Shown here: positions 14,871 to 22,898 of the stretch, piece after piece
Position numbering within the stretch: position 1 is the stretch's first letter
Layout of the letters: each line of letters opens with the position of its first letter
Source: JAICWY01 sp964531205
Lineage (GTDB): Bacteria > Vulcanimicrobiota > Vulcanimicrobiia > Vulcanimicrobiales > Vulcanimicrobiaceae
Direction of reading: 5' to 3'
Length of the DNA stretch: 22,898 nt
Assembly (NCBI GenBank): GCA_964531205.1
Contig: CAZHGH010000050.1
Location: forward strand, 1 to 22,898
The notes under the pieces: model-generated
What the model saw: the letters and a program-made list of their open reading frames with translations, nothing else
The model's database searches: none
Told to the model about the DNA's origin: nothing
Made by a program: the position numbers and the translations under genes

Positions 14871-16432
14871 TAGAGTGGGCGCCAATCCGGATTCAGGGCG
14901 CGCGACGCCTCGGGACCGTCGCTGCCTGCCGGATAATTCGGGAACGTGCGGTCTTTGATAGATTGCCACACTTCTAAAACCGGCATGACGATCTCCCACG
15001 CGCGTTCGACCGCGTCCCAGCGCGTAAACAGCGTCGCATCGCCGCGCATTGCATCGGCGACGAGCCGCTCGTACGCCGGCGCAAACGTGACGCCGCCGAA
15101 ACCCGTGCCGTAGTTGAAGTCCATCGTGACGCTGCGGATGTGATTCTTCTGACCCGGAACTTTCGCGTTGAATCGCAGCGAGATGCCTTCGTCCGGTTGG
15201 ATTTTTATGACAAGCACGTTGCGTTCGATCGTATCGCTTTTCTCTCCGAAGAGCCGGTGCGGAATCGGATTGAAGGTGATTGCGATTTCCGAAACCTTGC
15301 GCGCAACGCGTTTGCCGCTGCGCACGTAAAACGGAACGCCCGCCCACCGCCAATTGTTGATGTACAGTTTGAGCGCGGCGTACGTCTCCGTATTCGAATC
15401 GGGCCGTACGTTGGGCTCGCTGCGGTACGCCGGAACGGGCTTCCCTTCGATGGTCCCGGCGTCATACTGGCCGCGCACGCTCATTTGGAAGACTTGCTCG
15501 GGTTGCGGGGGCTCGATAGCAGAGAAAACTTTGTATTTTTCGTTTCGAATTGCGTCCGCCTCAGAACTGGCCGGCGGTTCCATCGCAACGAGCGCGAGCA
15601 AATTCAACACGTGATTTTGAATCATGTCGCGCAGCGCGCCCGCGTTATCGTAGTAGGCGCCGCGGTCTTCTACGCCGAGCGTTTCGGCAGCCGTAATCTG
15701 AACCGATTGAATGTAATTGCGCGTCCAGATGGGTTCGAAAATGGTGTTGGCAAAGCGCAGAGCCATGATATCCTGCACGGTCTCTTTGCCCAAGTAATGG
15801 TCGATCCGGTAGACTTGGTTTTCGTTGAAAACTTTTTCGACTTCATGCTGAAGCGCCCGCGCGGATTGCAGATCCGTGCCGAACGGTTTCTCAACGATGA
15901 TACGGCTATATCCCGACGGATTGCTTGCCGGATCGAGGTGGGCTTTCTTCAGCTGATCGATGATCTTCGGGAAGACCGAAGGCGGCGTCGCGAGATAGTA
16001 GAGCCTGTTGTGTCCGGCGCCGAACTGCTGCTCGTACTCGTCGAGGCGCTGTTTGAGCAATTCGAAATGCGAGGTGTCGTTGAAGTCCGCGGTAATGTAC
16101 GAGATGCGTTGCGCGAGATCGTTCCAAAGCGATTCCTTGACCGGGCCGGACCGCGAAAACTCGTTGACGCTTGCCTTGCAGTACTCGCGGAACTCCTCAT
16201 CCGTATAGGGCGTACGAGCAAATCCGATAAGCCCGAAGTTTGCCGGCAAGATATCGTTGAGGCGCAAGTTGTAGATGGCCGGCATCAGCATGCGCTTGAA
16301 CAGATCGCCGCTCGCACCGAAGAAGACGATCGTGCATGGTTGACCGATTCGCGAGGTTTCGATACCCGCGCGCAGCGGATTAATCGCAGCTTGGGCTTGG
16401 CCGTTCCCAACGGCCGTCATGGACGTGCTCAT
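14870..16432 (-). CDS. zwf: Glucose-6-phosphate 1-dehydrogenase
   Basis: A 520-residue enzyme that oxidises glucose-6-phosphate to 6-phosphogluconolactone. GASGDLFKR (residues 39-47) is the dinucleotide-binding motif, and the Arg after it (R47) is at the position that contacts the 2'-phosphate of NADP+. EKPFG (181-185) and RIDHYLGKE (209-217) form the substrate site, and DMIQNHVLNLL holds the second catalytic His. The size equals that of the family. The ATG start overlaps the gnd stop (ATGA), and the first 28 residues are a poorly conserved extension before the Rossmann fold. The stop overlaps opcA by one base. No truncation is seen. Confidence 0.98.
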   Translation of the reverse strand: MSTSMTAVGNGQAQAAINPLRAGIETSRIGQPCTIVFFGASGDLFKRMLMPAIYNLRLNDILPANFGLIGFARTPYTDEEFREYCKASVNEFSRSGPVKESLWNDLAQRISYITADFNDTSHFELLKQRLDEYEQQFGAGHNRLYYLATPPSVFPKIIDQLKKAHLDPASNPSGYSRIIVEKPFGTDLQSARALQHEVEKVFNENQVYRIDHYLGKETVQDIMALRFANTIFEPIWTRNYIQSVQITAAETLGVEDRGAYYDNAGALRDMIQNHVLNLLALVAMEPPASSEADAIRNEKYKVFSAIEPPQPEQVFQMSVRGQYDAGTIEGKPVPAYRSEPNVRPDSNTETYAALKLYINNWRWAGVPFYVRSGKRVARKVSEIAITFNPIPHRLFGEKSDTIERNVLVIKIQPDEGISLRFNAKVPGQKNHIRSVTMDFNYGTGFGGVTFAPAYERLVADAMRGDATLFTRWDAVERAWEIVMPVLEVWQSIKDRTFPNYPAGSDGPEASRALNPDWRPL

Positions 16433-17331
16433 TTTTCTGCTTTCACTGCGTGTCCGCCGAACTGATTGCGCAATGCGGCAATGACTTTGGCGCTGAACGA
16501 TTCTTCTTGGCGCGATACAAAGCGCGACATTAACGATAACGTGATGACCGGTGCCGGGACGTTCTCATCGATCGCAGCCTGTACGGTCCAACGGCCTTCA
16601 CCGGTGTCATCAACCCATCCGCGAATCTTGTCGAGGTCGGGATCTTCCTCGAATGCACGCACCGTTAAATCCAAAAGCCAAGAGCGGATGACGCTTCCGT
16701 AGCGCCAAATGGAAGCCACTTGATGCAGATCGAATTTAAATTGAGACGCGCGTAGAATCTCGAATCCTTCGCCGTACGCTTGCATCAACCCGTACTCGAT
16801 GCCGTTGTGCACCATCTTCGAGAAGTGTCCCGCGCCCGCCGGACCAACGTGGGCGTATCCGCCGGGTGGTGCGAGCGTCAAGAAGATCGGTTCGCACGTT
16901 TTGACTTTATCGTCGTCGCCGCCGACCATCAAACAATAGCCTTCGGTTAATCCCCAGATACCGCCGCTCGTGCCCGCATCGATAAGCGAGACGCCTTTCG
17001 CTTTGCACCGGTCGTAATCGCGAAGGCCGTCTTTCCAATTCGTATTGCCGCCGTCGATGATCACGTCGCCCGGCCCGAGTAATCCTAAGAGGTCGTCGAT
17101 GATGCTCTCAGTTACGGCTCCCGCCGGAACCATGAGCCACACGATTCTCGGCTTTCCTTCGAGCTTCGAAACCATTTCGGATAACGTGCCTGAGGGTGTC
17201 GCACCTAGGGAAGCACAGCTTGCAACGCTCGAGGGCATGCGATCCCATACGACAACCTCATGACCGCCGCGCAAGAGACGCTCCGTCATATTTGCGCCCA
17301 TTCGGCCAAGGCCGACCATTGCTAGTTGCAT
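16429..17331 (-). CDS. gnd: 6-phosphogluconate dehydrogenase, decarboxylating, short form
   Basis: A 300-residue enzyme that converts 6-phosphogluconate to ribulose-5-phosphate and CO2. The N-terminal Rossmann fold carries GLGRMGANM (8-15), followed by DGGNTNWK (93-100), DAGTSGGIWG and the catalytic region K172, N176 and E179 in SKMVHNGIEYG. It belongs to the short (about 300 residue) class related to B. subtilis YqeC, not the 470-residue class. D30 in VVVWDRMPSS suggests preference for NAD+ over NADP+. ATG 17331 abuts the N gap, so its Shine-Dalgarno sequence is unseen, but the homologous sequence starts exactly there (MQLAMVGLGRMG). Confidence 0.96.
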   Translation of the reverse strand: MQLAMVGLGRMGANMTERLLRGGHEVVVWDRMPSSVASCASLGATPSGTLSEMVSKLEGKPRIVWLMVPAGAVTESIIDDLLGLLGPGDVIIDGGNTNWKDGLRDYDRCKAKGVSLIDAGTSGGIWGLTEGYCLMVGGDDDKVKTCEPIFLTLAPPGGYAHVGPAGAGHFSKMVHNGIEYGLMQAYGEGFEILRASQFKFDLHQVASIWRYGSVIRSWLLDLTVRAFEEDPDLDKIRGWVDDTGEGRWTVQAAIDENVPAPVITLSLMSRFVSRQEESFSAKVIAALRNQFGGHAVKAEK

Positions 17332-17431
17332 NNNNNNNNNNNNNNNNNNNNNNNNNNNNNNNNNNNNNNNNNNNNNNNNNNNNNNNNNNNNNNNNNNNNN
17401 NNNNNNNNNNNNNNNNNNNNNNNNNNNNNNN
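17332..17431. other. Assembly gap (100 N)
   Basis: A second placeholder gap, exactly between the C-terminal codons of the tal-pgi gene and the gnd start codon. The open frame through it is an artefact of in-frame Ns and does not mean the two genes are fused. Real missing sequence probably covers the last codons of tal-pgi and a short spacer, but its length is unknown. Confidence 0.97.
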
Positions 17432-20208
17432 CCCTTGATGTGCACGCGCAGGCCACGGCGGTTTCGTTTATCCAACGATTGCAGATCGCCGAGGGCTTGC
17501 GCCGCGATCAGCGTTCTGAAGCCGACGTTCATGCCGGGGATCGGAAGATCGAAGGGCGCGTCGGCGGTGATTTGGATGAAAACGCCGGTGTCGGGGCCAC
17601 CCTTGTGCTCTTGGCCCGTTGAATGCAAGAAGCGCGGGCCGAAGCCGACGGTCGTCGCGCATTTCTTCGCATCGCGGACTTTCAAGCGCATGTCGTTGAG
17701 TTCGTTGATATGGCCGGGATTTCGCTCGATGTACGCGCAGAACGCGACGTAGTCGCCGAGCTTTACTTGGTTGAAGACGCCGGCGAATGCGCCTGCGGGA
17801 TCGTTCGCGTTTACCGTTTTGCTTCCGGACAGGAACGTAATGTCGAACGTGTCGTTTTTAACGCTCGTGGCCGGTTCTTGGAAGCTGCCTTTCGAAGCGT
17901 ACTCCGCAAGCAATGCTTTCGTGTTGTCTTTCGATTCTTGTACGTTCGGCTGATCGAATGCGTCGATGCCGAGAATCGATCCGGCGGCCGCCGTCGCGAT
18001 CTCCCAGAGATAGAACTGCTCGCCGACGTCGTATGCGTCGTTCATGGCCAATCGAATCACGGGATGGCCGGCAGCTTCGAGTGCGCGCAGTTTATCTTCG
18101 GTTCCGTTTGCCGGATTCGGCAGATTGTGCCCGACGTAAACGAAGACGCGATCGTTGCCGTACTCACCGGCATCACCGAGCACCTCGCCCTCGACCGGAA
18201 GAATCCCCTTGCCGCTTTTACCGGTCGATTCGGCGATGAGCTGTTCGGCCCACGCACCGAATGCTTCGATCGAGGGATGCGTCACGATCGTGAGTTTGTC
18301 GCGTCCTTTGACGGCCAGGCCGCCGATTGCGGCTCCAAAACGCACGCCCGGCGCATCTTTCGGCGCCACGGTTTTATCGTTCGCCGCCATCGCGCCGAGG
18401 CCGCGATCGAGCAAAAGATTGATGTTGTAACCTGCAATCGCAGCAGGCACCATGCCGAAGAAGGAGAGGGCGGAATAGCGTCCGCCGATGTTTGGATCGT
18501 TGAGGAAGCATGCACGGAAGCCTTCATTTTTTGCTTCGGTTTCCAGCGCAGTTCCCGGATCGGTGATCGCGACGAATTGCCGCCCGCATTTCTGCGCGCC
18601 GACGGCTTTCGATACGCGATCCGCAAAATAACGGTAGAATGCATCGGGCTCGGTGGTGGTGCCACTCTTGCTCGCAACGATAAAGAGCGTGTCCGTCAGG
18701 TCGATCGCCGCTTCCAGATCGCGAATCTGTTGCGGATCCGTTGAATCGAGCACGTGAAGCTGCGGATACCCCTCGATCTTGCCGAACGTTTCGCGCATGA
18801 TATCGGGAGCGAGCGAACTGCCGCCCATGCCGAGAACGACGGCATGCGAGAATTCCGCGGCAACTTCTTTCGCAAAACCCTGGAGGTTTGCAACCGATTC
18901 GAGGAGGCGCTGAGGAATCTCAAGCCACCCGAGTGCGTGTTTAATGATATCTGCGTGCTGCGGATCGCTCGACCACAGCGAAGGATCCTTCGCCCAAAGT
19001 TTCTTGAGGAAGTCGCGCTGACCGAGCGTATCGAGCGCCGACTCATAAGCCGATTGATTCGAACCGAGCGAAAGCGCAACGCGTTCCGTCGTGCCGCTGC
19101 TGAGTTGCTTTTGCTTGTACACGATCGCGCCGAGCAGCGCTGCAAACGAGTCACTGAAGAGCTTCACGCCTTCGACCTGCAACTGGTACGTGACGTCGTA
19201 AAGGGAGATGCCGTTGTCGGCAAGTGTGTTAAGCGTTTGACGCGCCTCGTCGACGCCTTGAAGAACGGTATCGGGCTGAATCTTTCCGTGATCCAAGAGC
19301 GCATCCAGCGTTTGCGGCGGCATCGTATTGATCGTGTTCCGCCCGACGACGGGCTCGACGTACATTAAGTCGTAGTACTTCGGATTCTTCGTGGACGTCG
19401 AAGCCCAAAGGGGACGCTGTAACACGCCGCCTTTTGCTTCGATCGCTTTCCACTCCGCGGAACCGAACAGCTCGAGGAATCTTTGATACGTTAACTTTAG
19501 ACCGGCGACACCGGTCTTACCGAGCAGCTGCTCGAGGTGTTTCTCGCCCTTGTCGATGCGGGCTTGCAGCAGTTTGTCGACCGCCGTATCGATGCGGCTG
19601 ACGAAGACGCTGTTGACCGAACGAATCCTGTCGATAGGCAGGCCTTTATCGATGCGCCGCTTCAGGCCGCGGATAAACGCCTCCGCGGTTTTTTCATAGA
19701 ACTCGATTGCGAAGATCAGCGTCACGTTGATGTTGATGCCTTCGGCGATGCACTCTTCTATCGCCGGAACGCCCTCTTTGGTGCCCGGAATTTTCACCAT
19801 GAGGTTCGGCCGGTTCACGCGCTTCCAAAGGTCCTTGGCCATCGCAACGGTACCTTCGGTGTCGTTAGCGAGCAGGGGTGAGACTTCGAGACTTACGAAG
19901 CCGTCGTTTCCGCCGCAAGAATCATAAAGCGGACGGAACAGATCGCACGCGCTCTGGATATCCGCCACCGCGATCTCCCAGAAGACCGCGCTTGCATCGT
20001 TCTCTTCGCCGATGAGTGAACGCAGCTGTTCGTCGTAGTCGTTGCCCGCCCCGATCGCTTTTTCGAAGATCGTCGGGTTGGAGGTCATGCCTCGTAGGCC
20101 TTTGTCTATCAGCGCTTGCAATTCGCCGGATTTGAACATGCCGCGGCGCAGGTTGTCCAGCCACACGCTTTGACCGGCATCTAGTAATTGCTTGAGTTGG
20201 TTTTCCAT
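17432..20208 (-). CDS. Bifunctional transaldolase / glucose-6-phosphate isomerase, 3' end in gap
   Basis: One polypeptide (925 residues visible, about 940-950 usual) that carries two sugar-phosphate enzymes. Residues 1-365 are transaldolase: LDNLRRGMF, GMTSNPTIFEKAI, and the Schiff-base Lys K139 in LMVKIPGTKEG. Residues about 375-925 are glucose-6-phosphate isomerase: GGSSLAPD (462-469), SKSGTTTEPD (513-522), ITDPGTALE, and the C-terminal GPRFLHSTGQEHKGG followed by ALGDLQSLDKRNRRG. The ATG at 20208 has the Shine-Dalgarno sequence AGGAG. It begins 21 bases after the tkt stop. The fusion is a known type in several phyla, such as actinobacteria and proteobacteria, so it is unusual but not new. 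The stop codon lies in the gap. Confidence 0.96.
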
Positions 20209-20229
20209 ATAACTCCTAACGACTGACCT

Positions 20230-22233
20230 TTAGCGACGAACGGTAGCGAATTTTTCTTGCGCAACTTGCGCGATGTGTTCGGGTGTAAAGCCGTATTCTT
20301 TGGCAATGGCGCTTGCCGGTGCCGACGTTCCGAAGTGATCGACGCCGTAAGCATAGCCCCGGGTTCCGATCCAGCGTTCCCATCCCAGCGTAGCGCCTGC
20401 CTCTATAGACATGCGTGACGTCACGTCCGGTGGCAGTACCTCTTCCCGGTATTCTTGAGACTGAGCGGCGAACAGCTCCCAACACGGCATCGAAACGACA
20501 CGCACCTGCATCCCACGTTCCTTTAACAGTGCTGCGGCCTGGACTGCGAGCGATACCTCCGATCCGGTTGCAATTAAGATGAGATCCGGCGTCCTTTCGG
20601 TGTCTTGCAGAACGTAGGCGCCGCGGGCGACATCTGCTTTGCGGTCGCCCAGGTAGGGCACTTTTTGACGCGTCAACACGAGCGCCCATGGGCCTTCGGT
20701 AGCCTCGATCATCAGCTTCCACGCCTCGAGCGTTTCCAGCGCATCGGCCGGCCTCACGACCATGAGGTTCGGCGTTGCCCGCATATGCATCAGGTGCTCG
20801 ATAGGCTGATGCGTCGGCCCATCTTCACCCAAGAAGATCGAGTCGTGCGTTAACACGTAGTAGCAACGGATTTTATTGATGCACGCAAGGCGCACGGAGC
20901 CCTTCATGTAATCCAAAAAGTTTAGGAACGTCGCGCCGAACGGCAATAATCCACCGTGCAGCGCAATGCCGTTGTTGATGCCGGCCATTCCGTGTTCGCG
21001 TACGCCGTAGTGAATGTTGCGCCCGCCGTAATTGAACGGTTGGAAGTCGCCTTGATCTTTCAGATAGGTCTTCGTGGAGGGATCGAGATCCGCCGATCCG
21101 CCGACGAGTTCCGGGACCGATGCGGCGATCGCGTTCATGACTTGGCCGCCGGTGTCGCGCGTTGCGATGTTGTCGCCGTTGCTCTTGTCTATCTTCGGCC
21201 ACGGAATGCCGGAAGGCGCCTTGTTTTGCAGCGTGCGCGTGAGTTGTGCGGCGAGATCCGCATTTTCGCCTTTCCACTCGTCGTACATGCGCTGCCATTC
21301 CACCTGCAGTTTGCCGCCGCGCGCGCCGACGTCTTCGCGATAAAACTTTAAGACGTCGTCCGGTACGTAGAAATCCGGTTCCAGCGGCCAACCGAGGTTT
21401 TCTTTTGTTGCCTTCACATCGTCCGGTCCAAGCGCCTCGCCATGCGATTTGTACGAGTCCTGCTTCGGCGAACCATAGCCGATGTGCGTACGCACGACGA
21501 TGAACGACGGACGATCCGTCTCGCTCTTCGCGTCGTTAATCGCGCGATCGAGCGTGGCGACGTCGTTACCGTGATCGAGGTCGATGTACTGCACATGCCA
21601 CCCGTACGCTTCGAAGCGTTTGGCGACGTCCTCGGTAAACGTAACGTCAGTCTTTGCCGCGAGCGAAACTTTGTTATCGTCATAGATGGCGATCAGCTTG
21701 CCAAGCTTCAAATGCCCGGCCATCGATGCGGCTTCGGAAGACACACCCTCCATCATGTCGCCGTCGCTGCACATGACGTACGTAAAGTGATCGACGATCT
21801 GCTGATCGCGGTTGTACATCGCACCGAGGTGCGCTTCAGCAATAGCGAAACCGACGGCATTGGCGAAGCCTTGTCCGAGTGGTCCCGTCGTAACCTCGAC
21901 GCCGGGCGTATGATGCGCTTCCGGATGACCCGGCGTTTTGCTGCCGAGCTGACGAAACGATTTTAAATCATCCATCGTTAGGCCGTAGCCCGTTAAATAG
22001 AGCAGAGAGTACAACAGCATCGACGCGTGCCCGGCGCTAAGAACGAAGCGGTCGCGATTGAACCAAGACGGATCCTTCGGATTGAATCGAAGGTGTTTCG
22101 TCCAGAGCGTATATGCGGTTGCGGCTGCCCCGAGCGGCATGCCGGGGTGACCTGAGTTCGCCTTTTGAACGGCGTCCACCGAAAGGAAACGGATGGCGTT
22201 TATACGCTGCTCGTCGTCGCGCGTGTTCGGCAC
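20230..22233 (-). CDS. tkt: Transketolase
   Basis: A 667-residue thiamine-diphosphate enzyme that moves two-carbon units between ketoses and aldoses in the non-oxidative pentose-phosphate path. H29 (SGHPG), H69 (SAGHAS), TTGPLGQG, the cofactor motif CSDGDMMEG with YDDNK about 28 residues later, and GEDGPTHQP with its conserved His match transketolase. The length equals that of the family. The GTG start is supported by a strong Shine-Dalgarno sequence, AAGGAGA, five bases away. It is the first gene of the pentose-phosphate operon, so its 5' leader holds the operon promoter. Confidence 0.98.
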   Translation of the reverse strand: MPNTRDDEQRINAIRFLSVDAVQKANSGHPGMPLGAAATAYTLWTKHLRFNPKDPSWFNRDRFVLSAGHASMLLYSLLYLTGYGLTMDDLKSFRQLGSKTPGHPEAHHTPGVEVTTGPLGQGFANAVGFAIAEAHLGAMYNRDQQIVDHFTYVMCSDGDMMEGVSSEAASMAGHLKLGKLIAIYDDNKVSLAAKTDVTFTEDVAKRFEAYGWHVQYIDLDHGNDVATLDRAINDAKSETDRPSFIVVRTHIGYGSPKQDSYKSHGEALGPDDVKATKENLGWPLEPDFYVPDDVLKFYREDVGARGGKLQVEWQRMYDEWKGENADLAAQLTRTLQNKAPSGIPWPKIDKSNGDNIATRDTGGQVMNAIAASVPELVGGSADLDPSTKTYLKDQGDFQPFNYGGRNIHYGVREHGMAGINNGIALHGGLLPFGATFLNFLDYMKGSVRLACINKIRCYYVLTHDSIFLGEDGPTHQPIEHLMHMRATPNLMVVRPADALETLEAWKLMIEATEGPWALVLTRQKVPYLGDRKADVARGAYVLQDTERTPDLILIATGSEVSLAVQAAALLKERGMQVRVVSMPCWELFAAQSQEYREEVLPPDVTSRMSIEAGATLGWERWIGTRGYAYGVDHFGTSAPASAIAKEYGFTPEHIAQVAQEKFATVRR

Positions 22234-22437
22234 GGTATCTCCTTAGACCGAAAGCTGACCCGCCGCCGGTATGGAGGCGGTACCAAAGTATGTAGCCTTC
22301 TACCCATTCCGAGTGCCTGCTTGCGCAGAGGGGCCTTCTCGGTTGCTTCTCGACCAACGCGCGGCCTTATGCTCTAATAATGATGTACTCTTTCCACCGC
22401 CCTGCCCCGACGGTGATTTTCGCGTGGGTGAATCGAC
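22234..22437. promoter_or_regulatory. Divergent intergenic region upstream of tkt and a TadE/G-like gene
   Basis: This is 204 bases between divergent genes and must carry promoters in both directions unless the genes share none. I see no convincing consensus -35/-10 pair. TATGCT (22368-22373) and CATACT on the minus strand near 22288-22293 are only suggestive. Shine-Dalgarno sequences are clear for tkt and weak (GGGTGA) for the other gene. A GC-rich imperfect inverted repeat (CCGCC/GGCGG, about 22260-22281) lies close to tkt in its probable 5' leader. Confidence 0.45.
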
Positions 22438-22898
22438 ATGAGCGCAGAGGCAGGACGACGCGGCCAGGCGATGCCCCTTGTGGCACTGGCGCTTCTGGCT
22501 GCACTAGCCGCAGCAGGCTTCGCAACCGACGTCGGCTACCATCAATACCGGCAACGCTTGCAGCAAACCGCCACCGATAGCGCAGCACTCGCTGCCGCCC
22601 AGGAGATGCTTTACGGCAGCGCGGCCGCAAAGGCCGCCGGTCAACGCGATGCAGCCATCAACGGCTTTCCGGATACCACAGGCGGGAACGCCTGCACGAC
22701 CAGCGTGACCTGCGTAACCATATCTACGCCGGATAATGATGCGAACGACGCCTATTACAACGTCGCGAATACGGCCGAAGCGATCATCCAGTCACCGAAT
22801 GCGACGTTTTTTGAAGCGCTCGTAGGGATTCAAAGCGTTACCATAACGACGAAGGCGGTCGCGAAACTCGTCGACGAACCGTCGGACTATTGCCTCGT
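22438..22898 (+). CDS. TadE/TadG-like (Flp pilus assembly) membrane protein, partial
   Basis: An open frame of 153 codons runs off the window without a stop. The N-terminus RRGQAMPLVALALLAALAAAGFA is the membrane segment of Putative Flp pilus-assembly TadE/G-like proteins (PF13400), with G-Q-A-M in the usual G-Q-x-x-P position. It is followed by DVGYHQYRQRLQQTATDSAALAAAQ, the standard continuation. The part after that is an extracytoplasmic region with a Cys pair (ACTTSVTCV). Such proteins are minor pseudopilins or periplasmic parts of Tad pilus machines. It is divergent from tkt, so it starts a separate transcription unit. Start ATG 22438 has only a weak Shine-Dalgarno sequence, GGGTGA. Confidence 0.85.
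   Translation, partial: MSAEAGRRGQAMPLVALALLAALAAAGFATDVGYHQYRQRLQQTATDSAALAAAQEMLYGSAAAKAAGQRDAAINGFPDTTGGNACTTSVTCVTISTPDNDANDAYYNVANTAEAIIQSPNATFFEALVGIQSVTITTKAVAKLVDEPSDYCL

Noticed and set aside
14871..15353. 5' extension of opcA
   Set aside because: It lies wholly inside zwf in another frame. OpcA homology begins at GTG 14870.
15140..16465. + strand ORF of 441 residues opposite zwf
   Set aside because: Antisense frame of a strongly supported zwf. Long antisense ORFs are expected at this base composition.
17623..18744. + strand ORF of 373 residues opposite tal-pgi
   Set aside because: Antisense shadow of the isomerase domain, with no domain of its own.
1..22898. CRISPR arrays, tRNA, rRNA and insertion sequences
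   Set aside because: No regularly spaced direct repeats, cloverleaf sequences, rRNA-like segments or transposase genes were seen by eye. The only clear repeat family is at 1734-1913.

Overview
The window is a scaffold piece from a moderately GC-rich bacterium with an outer membrane: it has a TolC-family channel, a LolA-like protein and a lipoprotein. It carries two exact 100-N gaps, as draft or metagenome assemblies do. Frequent GTG starts, a transaldolase/glucose-6-phosphate isomerase fusion, an OpcA homologue in a pentose-phosphate operon and a TadE/G-like pseudopilin-associated protein fit an uncultured lineage such as Eremiobacterota/Vulcanimicrobiota. That placement is inference, not something the sequence proves.

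Region 1 (1-4741, + strand) is a histidine-degradation operon: urocanase (cut by the window edge and by the first gap), imidazolonepropionase, and an amidohydrolase best read as formimidoylglutamate deiminase, followed by a small sunset-domain-like lipoprotein. Between hutU and hutI lies a pair of inverted, hairpin-rich repeat units (1734-1913). Their single-stranded segments are conserved, while their hairpin stems differ in sequence but still pair. The hutI start codon lies inside the outer arm of this structure.

Region 2 (4742-12324) begins with a terminator hairpin and a minus-strand class A beta-lactamase-like serine hydrolase. Divergent from it runs a tightly packed + strand operon: STAS-domain protein, LolA-like protein, TetR regulator, EmrA-like adaptor, EmrB-like 14-TM exporter and TolC-like outer-membrane channel, then a possible 46-aa ORF. 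A 14-bp imperfect and a 20-bp perfect palindrome sharing the half-site TGCAAGT lie in the divergent promoter region, where the operon's own TetR protein could bind. A 70-aa charged protein gene follows.

Region 3 (12325-22233, - strand) is a nearly complete pentose-phosphate operon, in transcription order tkt, tal-pgi fusion, gnd, zwf, opcA, pgl and a GNAT acetyltransferase gene. Most junctions overlap (ATGA, TAGTG, GTGA), implying translational coupling. The second gap lies exactly at the tal-pgi/gnd junction. The operon converts glucose-6-phosphate to pentose phosphates (zwf with its assembly factor OpcA, pgl, gnd) and recycles them (tkt, tal, pgi).

Region 4 (22234-22898) is a divergent promoter region followed by the 5' part of a TadE/G-like membrane-anchored protein that runs off the window.

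The clearest unexplained structure is the repeat pair at 1734-1913. The most interesting gene-level arrangement is the divergent hydrolase/efflux locus with its paired palindromes and unusual STAS and LolA-like partners.
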